From Alloyangia pacifica (GTDB lineage: Bacteria > Pseudomonadota > Alphaproteobacteria > Rhodobacterales > Rhodobacteraceae), in NCBI RefSeq assembly GCF_003111685.1, contig NZ_CP022190.1:310001-374000 (forward strand): a DNA stretch of 64,000 nt, read 5' to 3'. Below are positions 37,025-45,476 of this stretch, piece after piece. The notes below the pieces were generated by a model. The model saw only the letters and a program-made list of their open reading frames with translations. It was not told the DNA's origin and did not search any database. The first letter of the stretch is position 1, and each line of letters opens with the position of its first letter. A program made the position numbers and the translations under genes.

Positions 37025-37687
37025 TCAGCCAGAGGGGCTCTCCAGGCTGGCCAGCACGGCGTCCGTGACCATCGGCACGCCGCTGCAGGCCGCGACCCAA
37101 TCCAGCGCCATATCGTGTTTCTCGCGGCTGAAGTCGGCCAGCGCGTCCGCCACGAAAAAGGGCTCGATGTCGCGCTGAAAGGCCTCGGCGGCCGTGGCGA
37201 GGCAGCCAATATGGGCGTAGATCCCGGTGATGATCAGCTGATCGCGCCCGCGCGCCCGCATGAGCGGCGCGAGGTTCGAGCGCTGGAAGGCGCTGTAGCG
37301 ATGCTTGACCAGCGCGATATCGCCCTCTGCCGGGGCGAGCATGGGGATGATCTCTTCGTGTTCGGGCGTCGCCGACATGCCCGGCCCCCAGAGCTCGGCC
37401 TGCAACCCGCGGTCGGGGCGGAACTGGTTGCCCTTCTGCGCAGTGTAAAAGACCGGCACGCCCGCGGTGCGGGCGGCGCTCAGCAGCCGCGCGATATTGG
37501 CGGCGGCGGCGGCGATGGGGCTGCCCTCGCGGCGGAAGGCATCCGCGCCAAAGGCGGCGCAGAAGTAGCGCTGCATGTCATGCACCAGCAGCGCGGCGCG
37601 CCCGGGCTCGAGCACAAAGGGGGCGCGCGACTTGGGCAGGTCGGCGGCAGCGGGCAGCGGGTAGTCGGGGATCTTCGGAAGGGCCAT
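37025..37687 (-). CDS. Isochorismatase (EntB/DhbB N-terminal type)
   Basis: A 220-residue cysteine-hydrolase-fold enzyme that should hydrolyse the enol-ether bond of isochorismate, releasing pyruvate and 2,3-dihydro-2,3-dihydroxybenzoate. The catalytic Asp is D37 in LLVHDMQRYF. VKHRYSAF carries the Lys and GIYAHIGC the Cys-equivalent region, as in EntB. It lacks the C-terminal aryl-carrier domain that EntB has. It lies 56 bases after an isochorismate synthase, so the pair fits the first two steps towards a catechol. No entA or entE is nearby. Confidence 0.9.
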   Translation of the reverse strand: MALPKIPDYPLPAAADLPKSRAPFVLEPGRAALLVHDMQRYFCAAFGADAFRREGSPIAAAAANIARLLSAARTAGVPVFYTAQKGNQFRPDRGLQAELWGPGMSATPEHEEIIPMLAPAEGDIALVKHRYSAFQRSNLAPLMRARGRDQLIITGIYAHIGCLATAAEAFQRDIEPFFVADALADFSREKHDMALDWVAACSGVPMVTDAVLASLESPSG

Positions 37688-37743
37688 GGGAGCTTTCCTT
37701 GCGGGCTTTCTGTCGGGTCGTGCGGACTTGCGCCTTGCGGGCC

Positions 37744-38865
37744 TCACAGGCCCTCGGCGATGCCGAGCGCGCGGCGCATGGCAATGAACTTGGCGCGGGT
37801 CTCGGCGACCTCTTCAAGCGGATCCGAGGCGGCGACGATCCCGGCCCCGGCAAAGAGCCGCGCCTCGCACCCTTCGAGCATCGCACAGCGCAGGGTGACG
37901 TGCCATTCGCCGTTGTTGCTGCAGTCCACCCAGCCGAGCGTGCCGGCGTAGAAGTCGCGCGCGAAGGGTTCGGCCCCGGCAATCGCCTGCAGCGCCTCGG
38001 TCAGCGGAGCCCCCGCGACGGCAGGCGTCGGGTGCAGCGCCGCCAGCAGCTCGAGGCAGGGGGTCTCGGGATCGCGCAGCACCCCGTCGATGCGGGTGCC
38101 AAGGTGCCACATGCTGGCGGTGCGATCGAGCTGCGGCGCCTGCGGCACGCTGAGCTCGGCGCAATAGGGGGCAAGGATGTCGTGGATGTAGTCGACCACA
38201 ACGCGGTGTTCGATATTGTCCTTTTCCGAGCCAAGCAGCGCCGCCTTGGCCCGCGCATCGTCGCGCGCATCGGCGCGGCGCCGCGCCGATCCGGCAAGCG
38301 GATGCGAGCGGATCGCCGCGCCGGTCTTGCGCAGCAGCAGCTCGGGTGTCGCGCCGACCAGCCAGCGCGCATCGCTGCGGGTGCCGGGGAGCGGCAGGCA
38401 ATAGGCGGTCACATGCGGATCGGCACCGAGCCGCGCTGCCACGGCAAAGGGATCGAGCGCCCGGTCGGTGCGCAGATCGAGCGCTCGGGCCAGCACCGCC
38501 TTGCGGAGCGGATGTTCGGGGTCGCCCACCTGCGCCGCCACCGCGGCCACCGCCTCGGCGTAGCGTTCCTGCGATGGCAGGCGATCGAGGGCCAGCGGGC
38601 AGGCGTCTGCCTCGATCCGGGCGGGCGGCAGGGCGTCGGTGCAAGTTTCGGAGCGGAGCGCGTAGAGCCAGCCGGGCCGGTCGCGTTCGAAGGGGAAGGC
38701 ACCGCAGAGGCGCCGGGTGAGCGCCCCGCCGCGCGCGGCAAGGGCGCAGAGCCTTTCGGAGATGGCCTCCTCGACAAAGCCGCTCTGCGCTCCGAGGCGC
38801 AGGGGCAGGCCAAGGCAGGCGCCGTCCGGCGCACCGATGGGGTACGAAATCGCAAGGTCGCTCAA
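37744..38865 (-). CDS. Isochorismate synthase (EntC/DhbC type)
   Basis: A 373-residue chorismate-binding enzyme that isomerises chorismate to isochorismate with Mg2+. Family blocks include LVGATPELLLRKTG, PLAGSARR, KDNIEHRVVVDYI, HLGTRIDGVL, HPTPAVAG and FYAGTLGWVD. Followed by an isochorismatase, it points to 2,3-dihydroxybenzoate or a related catechol and not to menaquinone or salicylate. The other siderophore genes are not in this window. No obvious Fur box was found before it. Confidence 0.92.
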   Translation of the reverse strand: MSDLAISYPIGAPDGACLGLPLRLGAQSGFVEEAISERLCALAARGGALTRRLCGAFPFERDRPGWLYALRSETCTDALPPARIEADACPLALDRLPSQERYAEAVAAVAAQVGDPEHPLRKAVLARALDLRTDRALDPFAVAARLGADPHVTAYCLPLPGTRSDARWLVGATPELLLRKTGAAIRSHPLAGSARRRADARDDARAKAALLGSEKDNIEHRVVVDYIHDILAPYCAELSVPQAPQLDRTASMWHLGTRIDGVLRDPETPCLELLAALHPTPAVAGAPLTEALQAIAGAEPFARDFYAGTLGWVDCSNNGEWHVTLRCAMLEGCEARLFAGAGIVAASDPLEEVAETRAKFIAMRRALGIAEGL

Positions 38866-39027
38866 GGAACAAATCCTGTTCTCGGAGCTGCCTGCCGGTT
38901 CGGTGGGTGCTGTGGGTGGAAAGGGCCGCGGGGCGGCGCGTTCCCCCGACCTACCGCGAGGGGCCGAGGGGTGTCAATTCACAAGTCTTGGCGGGGATTG
39001 CAGCGGCGGCCCTTGCCGCCCGTCCGC

Positions 39028-39348
39028 TCAGTTCAGCAGGCGCTCGAGCCGCCCGCGCTTGTTGGCGTCATTGCCCTGGCTGTGGAGGATGGCGCGGATC
39101 TTGCCGACCTCCTCGGGGCGGATCCGGCTCGGATCGACGCTTGGGGCGAGCGTCGTGACCTGCTGCACCTCGCCCTGCGTCAGCTCGACAGGGCGGCCAA
39201 CGCTCATGGCATAGCGTTCGGTCTCGGGTTGGGTCGCAGATGTCGCGGCCCGGTCGTCGCCTCCGGGCGTACGGCTGCGGTTGACCATGGCCAGCCCGGC
39301 AACGACAAGCAGCGCGCCGATCACGAAGACAACTGCATAGCTTTTCAT
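39028..39348 (-). CDS. Small membrane-anchored hypothetical protein
   Basis: A 106-residue protein with one N-terminal helix (about residues 4-22), a charged linker and a C-terminal helical region. The latter includes VELTQGEVQQVTTLAPSVDP and ends in RGRLERLLN. The start at 39348 has GGAG eight bases before it; an earlier ATG at 39396 lacks this. The C-terminus probably faces the periplasm. The family is not recognised. Confidence 0.6.
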   Translation of the reverse strand: MKSYAVVFVIGALLVVAGLAMVNRSRTPGGDDRAATSATQPETERYAMSVGRPVELTQGEVQQVTTLAPSVDPSRIRPEEVGKIRAILHSQGNDANKRGRLERLLN

Positions 39349-39415
39349 GGCGGGCTCCGACCCCTGGGTGTTCCTTGTTCCAACATAGGGCGTCACGCCG
39401 CGCGCACAAGGTGGC

Positions 39416-40330
39416 TCACCCCCGCGCGGCCCGGACCTTCCCTTCGGCCTTCACGTGGTCGACGAAGGCGCGCAGGGCCGGGGGCATCAGCCGCCGCTCG
39501 GTGAAATAGAGTGATGGGCCGGGGAAGGGCGGGGTCCAGTCCTCAAGGACCGCCACAAGCCGGCCGCTGCGGAGATCCTCGGCGAGGTAGTCGTCGAAGG
39601 CATAAACAATCCCGTGCCCGGCGCGGGCGGCCACCAGCGCGGCGGCAGAGCTGTTCACCGCGAGCCGCCCCTGTGGGGTGATGTCACGCGCCTGCCCATC
39701 CTTCTCGAAGGACCAGGGCAGGATGTTGCCGGTGCCGAAGACATGGGTGATGCAGGCGTGGCGGGCCAGCGCCTCGGGGTGTTCCGGGGGGCCGTGCCGG
39801 GCGAGGTACTCGGGCGCGGCGGCGACCAGCATGCGCTGGTCGGCCCCCACCCGCACCGCCACCATGTCCTGCGCCAACGCCTCGTCGTAGCGCAGCCCGG
39901 CGTCGAAACCGCGGGCCACCACGTCGACGAGATCCCCCTCGCTCACCGCCTCGATACGCACCCCGGGGTGGCGGGCGAGAAAGGAGGCGACCAGAGGCAT
40001 CAGCCGCAGCTCGATCGCCGGGGCCGGGCCGTTGATGCGGATGCGCCCGGTGAGCGCGGCCTGCGCCCCGTTGCCGACGGCGGCGGCGGCTTCGCCCAGA
40101 ACCGCCACGGCATCACCGGCGCGGGCGAGCAGGCGTTCGCCCTCCTCGGTGAGCGAGGTGCTGCGGGTGTTGCGGTTGAGCAGCCGCACCCCGAGCCGCG
40201 CCTCGAGCTCTCGGATCCGCTCGCTCAGCGTCGAGGGAGAGATCGCCAGCTCGGCTGCCGCGCGGCGGAAGTTGAGATGCCGCGCCAGGGTGACGAACTG
40301 CGCCAGGGAGTTGAGGTCGATCTGCTGCAT
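39416..40330 (-). CDS. LysR-family transcriptional regulator
   Basis: A 304-residue regulator. The N-terminal winged helix-turn-helix is clear: LAQFVTLARHLNFRRAAAELAISPSTLS with RIRELEARLGVRLLNRNTR. A periplasmic-binding-like effector domain follows, of the CrgA/YafC-like group. It is divergent from an SDR gene with a 14-base palindrome directly before its own start codon. The likely role is control of the SDR and of itself. Confidence 0.95.
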   Translation of the reverse strand: MQQIDLNSLAQFVTLARHLNFRRAAAELAISPSTLSERIRELEARLGVRLLNRNTRSTSLTEEGERLLARAGDAVAVLGEAAAAVGNGAQAALTGRIRINGPAPAIELRLMPLVASFLARHPGVRIEAVSEGDLVDVVARGFDAGLRYDEALAQDMVAVRVGADQRMLVAAAPEYLARHGPPEHPEALARHACITHVFGTGNILPWSFEKDGQARDITPQGRLAVNSSAAALVAARAGHGIVYAFDDYLAEDLRSGRLVAVLEDWTPPFPGPSLYFTERRLMPPALRAFVDHVKAEGKVRAARG

Positions 40331-40332
40331 TG

Positions 40333-40346
40333 TTCGGATATCCGAA
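40333..40346. promoter_or_regulatory. Palindromic operator in the LysR-SDR intergenic region
   Basis: A perfect 14-base palindrome, TTCGGATATCCGAA, just two bases before the LysR start codon. It probably binds the LysR-type regulator for autoregulation. A weaker TGCGA...TCGCA pair lies further right, towards the SDR. Confidence 0.55.
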
Positions 40347-40448
40347 TGGTCTATGCGACTCTGTACGATTTATCGCACGAGGATCGCAATCTATCTCTGG
40401 CGCAGGAAGGGGCGGATGTGCCGCCCCACAGGGACAGGAGATGACCCC

Positions 40449-41204
40449 ATGACCCGCAAGATTGCTCTCATCACCGGCGCAAGCCGCGGCCTGGGCCGTT
40501 CTGCCGCGCTGCACCTTGCGCGCGAGGGCGTCGAGGTGATCGGCACCTACAACAGCTCTGCAGAAGCCGCCGCAGAGACCCGGCGCGACATCGAAGCGCT
40601 CGGCGTGCGGGCAGCAATGCTGCCCTTCGATGCCGACGGCGGCGACATCGCGGGTTTCGCCGCCACTTTGGCAGAGGAGCTGACGCGCCATTTCGGCCGC
40701 GACACCGTGGATTACCTGGTCAACAACGCCGGTCTCGGCGTGCACGCCAGCATCCTCGGCACCGAGCCCGAGCAGCTCGACCTGCTCTACCGGGTGCACC
40801 TGCGCACGCCCTTCCTGCTCACCCGGGCGCTGTCCCCGCGGATTGCCGAAGGCGGCGCGGTGCTTTTCGTGTCGTCCGGGCTGGCGCGGTTCACCCTGCC
40901 GGGCTACGCGGCCTATGCGGCGATGAAGGGCGCGGTGGAGGTGCTGACCCGCTACGCCGCGCAGGAATTTGGACCGCGCGGCATTCGCGTCAACTGTCTT
41001 GCCCCGGGCGCCATCGCCACGGATTTCGGCGGAGGTGCGGTGCGCGACAACGCCGAGCTGAACGCGCGGGTGGCGGAGATGACGGCGCTTGGCCGGGTCG
41101 GCGCGCCGGAGGACATCGGCGCCGGGGTCGCGGCGCTGCTGGACGGTGGGCTTGGCTGGATGAGCGGGCAGCGGGTGGAACTGTCGGGAGGCCAGGGGCT
41201 CTAG
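40449..41204 (+). CDS. Short-chain dehydrogenase/reductase
   Basis: A 251-residue classical SDR. The NAD(P) loop is GASRGLG (residues 10-16), NNAGLG is present, and the catalytic Tyr and Lys lie in YAAYAAMKG. It ends with a C-terminal GGLGWMSGQRVELSGGQG. AGGAG sits eight bases before ATG 40449. A second ATG at 40441 opens only a three-codon frame (ATG ACC CCA TGA) overlapping the real start. The substrate is unknown; the divergent LysR suggests induction by a small molecule. Confidence 0.92.
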   Translation: MTRKIALITGASRGLGRSAALHLAREGVEVIGTYNSSAEAAAETRRDIEALGVRAAMLPFDADGGDIAGFAATLAEELTRHFGRDTVDYLVNNAGLGVHASILGTEPEQLDLLYRVHLRTPFLLTRALSPRIAEGGAVLFVSSGLARFTLPGYAAYAAMKGAVEVLTRYAAQEFGPRGIRVNCLAPGAIATDFGGGAVRDNAELNARVAEMTALGRVGAPEDIGAGVAALLDGGLGWMSGQRVELSGGQGL

Positions 41205-41220
41205 GGGCTCTGATCGCGGC

Positions 41221-41244
41221 CCCCTGTCCCCGCGGGGACAGGGG
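41221..41244 (+). terminator. Hairpin after the SDR gene
   Basis: Stem CCCCTGTCCC paired with GGGACAGGGG around a CGCG loop, 16 bases after the SDR stop. No T-run follows. Confidence 0.5.
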
Positions 41245-41497
41245 GTGCACCGGTGCTGCAAAGGGATCGCTGAAAAGGGATCAATGACCCTTGGGCCGCA
41301 CGGAGATACGCGGTTGATCCCAAGGGTGTGCAGGGGGAGGAAAATAACCACTCAGCTTGGTAACTGCCCTGTCTTTGGACTATCCGCCGCAGAGTTAATT
41401 TTCTGTAAACTTTTATGAAGATTTGCGCTGTCGTGGGGTCAGGTTTGGCCGGTCATATGGGCCTTTCGCGGGGATCCCGCAGGACGCGGGTTAACGA

Positions 41498-41529
41498 AAG
41501 CGGGGCGGCCATCATTGGCCGCCCCGCTT
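41498..41529 (-). terminator. Terminator of the thiosulfate-permease unit
   Basis: A perfect 13-base stem: AAGCGGGGCGGCC (41498-41510), loop ATCATT and GGCCGCCCCGCTT (41517-41529). It lies 20 bases beyond the 54-residue peptide gene on the minus strand. There the stem runs into TTCGTTAA. Confidence 0.75.
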
Positions 41530-41549
41530 CGGATGCTGATTGTTCGGGG

Positions 41550-41714
41550 TCAGTCCGGCAAGGCGCCGCAGAAGCCACCCGAGGCCACGGCGCCCGAGCC
41601 GAAGGCTAGCAGGGCGGGGGCCTGGTAGGGGTTCGGCGGCGTGCTGGCCAGGTCGAAGGCCAGCAGCGCCGCAACGAAGGTGAGCGCGAGCGCGGCGGTG
41701 AGGCTGCGGGTCAT
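41550..41714 (-). CDS. 54-residue exported or membrane peptide downstream of yeeE
   Basis: Its start overlaps the permease stop by ATGA and the strong terminator follows its stop, so it is very likely a real gene. It has a hydrophobic N-terminal helix (TAALALTFVAALLAF) followed by a Pro/Gly/Ala-rich tail ending GFCGALPD with one cysteine. The family is not recognised. The place suggests a link to thiosulfate or persulfide handling at the membrane or in the periplasm. Confidence 0.65.
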   Translation of the reverse strand: MTRSLTAALALTFVAALLAFDLASTPPNPYQAPALLAFGSGAVASGGFCGALPD

Positions 41715-42850
41715 GTCCGCGCCTCCAGCCCCAGCGCCGGGCGCAGCCGGATGCCGAGGAAGGCCCCGGCGAAGGCGGCGACGAACCAGACCCAGCCGTG
41801 CAGGCTGCCGGTGGAGATGCCCGAGAAGAACGCCCCGACGTTGCAGCCGAAGGCCAGCCGCGACGAATAGCCAAGCAGGAAACCCGCAACGATGGTCGCG
41901 ACCCAGGCGCGCGCCGGATAGGAGGGCAGCTTGGCTGCCAGCGCGCCGCGGCGCCAGGCGGCGACGCCGAAAGCCCCGAGGATTAGGCCGATGTCCGTCA
42001 GCGAGGTGTAGTCCGTCAGCACGCTCGATTGCACGCGCTCCATCGAGCCGGGTGCCGCCCAGAACGCGGAGCCGGAGAGATCTCCGCCGAGTGCGGAGAA
42101 CCCCTTGGCGGCCCAGAGCCCAAGCCCGTAGACCACCCCCCACGGCTGCCCCGCGATCAGCAGGTTGCCGATGGCGAGCGCCGCCAGCACGACGGCGGCA
42201 AGCGCATGGCGGCGGCTCAGCTTGACCGAGCCCGGCGCGGCGCGCCAGAGGAAGATCGCCGCGGCGAGGGCCAGCAGCACCAGCGTGACGCCAAGCCCCG
42301 GAACGCCTGAGAGCCTCAGGATGGGCAGGGCGCCGAGGTCGGTCCACCAAATCAGGTTCCAGGCCCCGGCGAAGCTGCCGAGCGCGAAGAAGGGCAGGGC
42401 CAGCAGGCTGACCGGGTTGCCGCTGCCGGCGTTGACCAAGGTGCCCGAGCCGCAGCCCAGCACGATTTGCATGCAGGCGCCGAAGACGAAGGCGCCGCCG
42501 ACCATGGCAAAGCCGATGGGCGCCTGCGCGCCGACCAGTTCCCCCGCATGGCTCGACAGAAGTGGGATGGCGACCACAGCGACAAGCGCGATGGACAGCA
42601 GCTGCGCCAGCACGCCCGAGGGTTCGCGGCGCTGGATCATCGCCCGCCACGGCCCGGCGAAGCCGAAGCGCAGGCCCTCGAGCGCGATGCCGAAGCCGAG
42701 GCCGATGGCCAGCAGGAGCCCGTAGCGTGCGCCGGCAAACAGTGCGATGAGGGCCACGATGACGAGCGCGCCGAGGATCAACCCGGCGCGCTGCGGCATG
42801 GCCCCCGCGGGCGCGGCCGGTGCCGCGCCTTGGGTGGCGGATTGGTTCAT
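41711..42850 (-). CDS. YeeE/YedE (TsuA-type) thiosulfate permease
   Basis: A 379-residue membrane protein with about 9-10 hydrophobic segments. The family cysteines used for thiosulfate relay are visible: C126 and C133 in FGACMQIVLGCGSGTLVNAG, and a late SRLAFGCNVGAFFSGI. The fused YeeE-YedE length fits TsuA. It is overlapped by one base with a periplasmic rhodanese gene upstream and by four bases with a 54-residue peptide gene downstream. The unit should import thiosulfate or a related sulfur anion. Confidence 0.93.
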   Translation of the reverse strand: MNQSATQGAAPAAPAGAMPQRAGLILGALVIVALIALFAGARYGLLLAIGLGFGIALEGLRFGFAGPWRAMIQRREPSGVLAQLLSIALVAVVAIPLLSSHAGELVGAQAPIGFAMVGGAFVFGACMQIVLGCGSGTLVNAGSGNPVSLLALPFFALGSFAGAWNLIWWTDLGALPILRLSGVPGLGVTLVLLALAAAIFLWRAAPGSVKLSRRHALAAVVLAALAIGNLLIAGQPWGVVYGLGLWAAKGFSALGGDLSGSAFWAAPGSMERVQSSVLTDYTSLTDIGLILGAFGVAAWRRGALAAKLPSYPARAWVATIVAGFLLGYSSRLAFGCNVGAFFSGISTGSLHGWVWFVAAFAGAFLGIRLRPALGLEART

Positions 42851-43788
42851 CAGTTGCCCCCGGTGACCTGGTTCAGCAGGTTCCTGAACAGGCCCGGGGC
42901 GTTCTGCATCTCGCCGCCGGTCTGCGAGTATTCGACCATCGAGCCGGGGTAGAGCTTGACGTTCTCGATGCCCGCCATCTCGCTCAGCGCGAACCAGTTG
43001 GTCGCGGCCCAGTGGCCGGTGTTGCAGAACGAGACGATCTCTTTGCCCTCGGTGATGCCGAGCGAGGTCTTCAGCGCCTGCACGTCGGAGATCTGGCCGA
43101 TGGCGGTGGCGCCGCTCTGGAAGAACTGGGTGTAGGCGTAGTTCTCGGCGCCGGGCAGGGTGCCGGGCTTGGCGGCTGCGCCATGGGCCTTCTTGCCTTC
43201 GAAGAAGGCGGCGGGGCGGGCGTCGAGCAGCAGCGCCTCGTGACCGCCATCGACCACGTCGGCGACCTCGGGGGTCTCGGCGGTCCAGGCGTTGTTCCAG
43301 GTGATGTCGAGCTCGGTGGGCTCGGGGGTCACCGCGTCCTTGCTGAGCGGCAGGCCGGTGTTGACCCAGGCCTGCGCGCCGCCGTTGAGGATCGACAGCT
43401 CGGTGAAGCCCGAACTCTTCAGGGTCCAGTAGACGCGGGCGGCGGCACCGAAATCGGTGTCGGTGTCGCCCTGCGAGACGATGACCACCTGCGCGTCGGG
43501 CGCGAGGCCGAGCTTTTCATAGGTGGTCTCGAGCTGGTCCACCGGCACCGTCGCGCCGGGGTTGTCCTCGGGGCCGCGGAACAGCCCGTAGGGGGCCGAG
43601 ACGGCACCGGCGATGTGGCCGTCGGCATAGGCGTCGCCGCGGATGTCGAGGATCTGGGGCGCATCCGCCTCGGCGAGGGCGCGCTCAAGTTCGGAGGGGG
43701 TGACGAGCGGGGCGAGGTCGGCGGCAAGTGCGCCGGTTGCGGCAAGCCCGGAGATCGCGGCGGAAAGGGCGATCGCTTTGAAGGTCAT
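42850..43788 (-). CDS. Periplasmic thiosulfate sulfurtransferase (two rhodanese domains)
   Basis: A 312-residue exported protein with signal peptide 1-23 and two rhodanese domains. The active cysteine is C255 in SFCNTGHWAATNW; the first domain has no Cys in the loop (VSQGDTDT). CNTGHWA loops occur in YnjE/SseA-like periplasmic enzymes beside YeeE permeases. The start at 43788 gives the signal peptide; the longer frame to 43986 is not credible. It is first in the unit with the permease. Confidence 0.93.
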   Translation of the reverse strand: MTFKAIALSAAISGLAATGALAADLAPLVTPSELERALAEADAPQILDIRGDAYADGHIAGAVSAPYGLFRGPEDNPGATVPVDQLETTYEKLGLAPDAQVVIVSQGDTDTDFGAAARVYWTLKSSGFTELSILNGGAQAWVNTGLPLSKDAVTPEPTELDITWNNAWTAETPEVADVVDGGHEALLLDARPAAFFEGKKAHGAAAKPGTLPGAENYAYTQFFQSGATAIGQISDVQALKTSLGITEGKEIVSFCNTGHWAATNWFALSEMAGIENVKLYPGSMVEYSQTGGEMQNAPGLFRNLLNQVTGGN

Positions 43789-44042
43789 GAGAGGGCCTCT
43801 TGGTAAGGGTGTTCGTTTTCCGGCCTTATTTCGGTCTGACGGGGCCGGGCGGCAAGGCCCGCGCGGGGGTGCGGGCAGGGCACGCGCGGAACAGCGCTCC
43901 GGCGTGCAGGTCGCGCGTGGACGGCTGATTTGGCGTGGCGGCGCGGACGGGAGAGTTTCCCGGCTGCTGGCCCTGCCTGACGACAACGTTCTTATTTGAT
44001 CCGGCGGTTCGTGGAAGAGGGCGGACCCCTGTTCCTCCGGCC

Positions 44043-45260
44043 TTACTCGAGCCCGCTGCGGCGCGCGTCCCAGAGCGTGAGCGCGAAGAGCCCGAAGCCC
44101 GCGGCGCTCAGCGCCGCGCCGACATAGCCAGAGGCGGGGAAATCGTGACCCGCGGCGATCACCCGCGCGGCAAGGAACGGCCCCACTGCGTTGGCGACGT
44201 TGAAGGCGGCGTGGTGCAGCGAGGCGGCAAGCTGCTGGGCCTCTCCGGCGACGTTCATCAGCCGGGTCTGCATCACCGTCGAGACGCCGCCGAGGATGCT
44301 CATGCAGAGCACCGCGAGGCCCATGGTCCAGAGCCCGCCCGACACCGCCGCCGGGAAGAGGGCCAGCACAATGGCGCCGCCGCCGAAGGAGGCGAAGGCG
44401 GTGACGTTCAGGTTGCGGTCGGCCAGCGCGCCCATCGCGAGGTTGAAGATGGTCATGCCGAAGCCCGCGACCATCAGCATCAGCGCCACCATGTCGTCAG
44501 AGGCGCCGAGCGTCGTCTGCACGGTCGAGGCGATGTAGGTATAGACCGCGAAGAAGCCGCCAAAGCCGACGGCGCCGGTGGCCAGCGTCAGCCAGACCTG
44601 CCGGTTCTTCAGCGCGCCGAGTTCGCGCAGCGGGTTGGCGTCCGGATCGGCGGGGGTGCGGGGCGCCTTGAGATAGACCGCCAGCGCCGTTGCCAGAGAC
44701 AGCGCGCCGACGATGACGAAGCCCGAGCGCCAGCCGAAGAACTGGCTGAGCCAGCTCGCGGCGGGCACACCGATGGTGGTGGCGATGGTCAACCCGAGAA
44801 ATACCCGCGAGACCGCCGTGGCGCGCTTGTTGCGCGGAACGATCGAGGCGGCCACCAGCGCCGCGACGCCGAAATAGGCGCCATGCGGCAGGCCCGAGGC
44901 GAAGCGCGACAGGGTGAAGAGTCCGAAGGTCGGGGCCAGCGCCGAGAGCGTGTTGAAGGCGGCGAAGGCCAGCATCAGCCAGATCAGCAGCATGCGCTTG
45001 CGCATCTTCGCCCCGGCCACGGCAAGGATCGGCGCGCCGACCACCACGCCGAGCGCATAGGCGCTGATCGCGTCCGCGGCACGGGCCTCGCTGACCCCGA
45101 GGTCACGGGCGAAGTTCGGCAGCAGCGCCATGGCGGCGAATTCGGTGGTGCCGATGGCAAAGCCGCCCATCGCCAGCGCGAAGAGCACCATGCGCGACGA
45201 AATCTGTCTTTCGACACCGGCCATCGAGGCAGGCGCGGTTTCGGCCGCTCTGTGGGTCAT
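44043..45260 (-). CDS. MFS transporter, DHA1/AraJ-like
   Basis: A 405-residue, 12-helix major facilitator. It starts [23 protein letters not shown], the pattern of AraJ/PbuE-like drug or sugar exporters, with [19 protein letters not shown] as motif B/C and RNKRATAVS as motif A-like loop. Export of a small hydrophilic compound is likely; the substrate is unknown. It is divergent from aroA. Confidence 0.92.
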   Translation of the reverse strand: MTHRAAETAPASMAGVERQISSRMVLFALAMGGFAIGTTEFAAMALLPNFARDLGVSEARAADAISAYALGVVVGAPILAVAGAKMRKRMLLIWLMLAFAAFNTLSALAPTFGLFTLSRFASGLPHGAYFGVAALVAASIVPRNKRATAVSRVFLGLTIATTIGVPAASWLSQFFGWRSGFVIVGALSLATALAVYLKAPRTPADPDANPLRELGALKNRQVWLTLATGAVGFGGFFAVYTYIASTVQTTLGASDDMVALMLMVAGFGMTIFNLAMGALADRNLNVTAFASFGGGAIVLALFPAAVSGGLWTMGLAVLCMSILGGVSTVMQTRLMNVAGEAQQLAASLHHAAFNVANAVGPFLAARVIAAGHDFPASGYVGAALSAAGFGLFALTLWDARRSGLE

Positions 45261-45476
45261 GCCAATCCATCGTGTCTGTCGGGAATCGGGAGGGATTCCG
45301 GCTGTGTGTTTCTCTCCCTGCGGGCACACCTAGGACGCTGCGGCAGGCGAGGCAAGACGTGGATGGGGGATTGGGCACAACAGCGCCTGCCGCTGCGTCC
45401 TTTGGCGGCGCGCGGGCGATGGACGCAGGCGCATCGCGCTGCTATCAGGCGCGCGAGCGATAACAGGAGAGGCGCC

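Larger units (their letters stand above)
41205..41549. other. Structured intergenic region
   Basis: 345 bases without a convincing gene but rich in inverted repeats. One is the perfect hairpin CCCCTGTCCC...GGGACAGGGG (41221-41244). A two-stem element lies at 41287-41327: ACCCTTGGG pairs with CCCAAGGGT around an inner CCGC/GCGG stem. An AT-rich stretch at 41394-41424 and the terminator at 41498-41529 follow. A 64-codon plus-strand frame (41415-41609) overlaps the terminator and looks spurious. Confidence 0.5.

Noticed and set aside
41415..41609. A 64-codon plus-strand frame starting MKICAVVGSG
   Set aside because: It overlaps the 13-base-stem terminator and the antisense of the 54-residue peptide gene, and has no ribosome site.
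43935..45476. N-terminal extension of the aroA frame by about 500 codons
   Set aside because: It runs antisense to the MFS gene and is rich in Arg/His/Gly. The aroA start at 45477 has a ribosome site and gives the family length.
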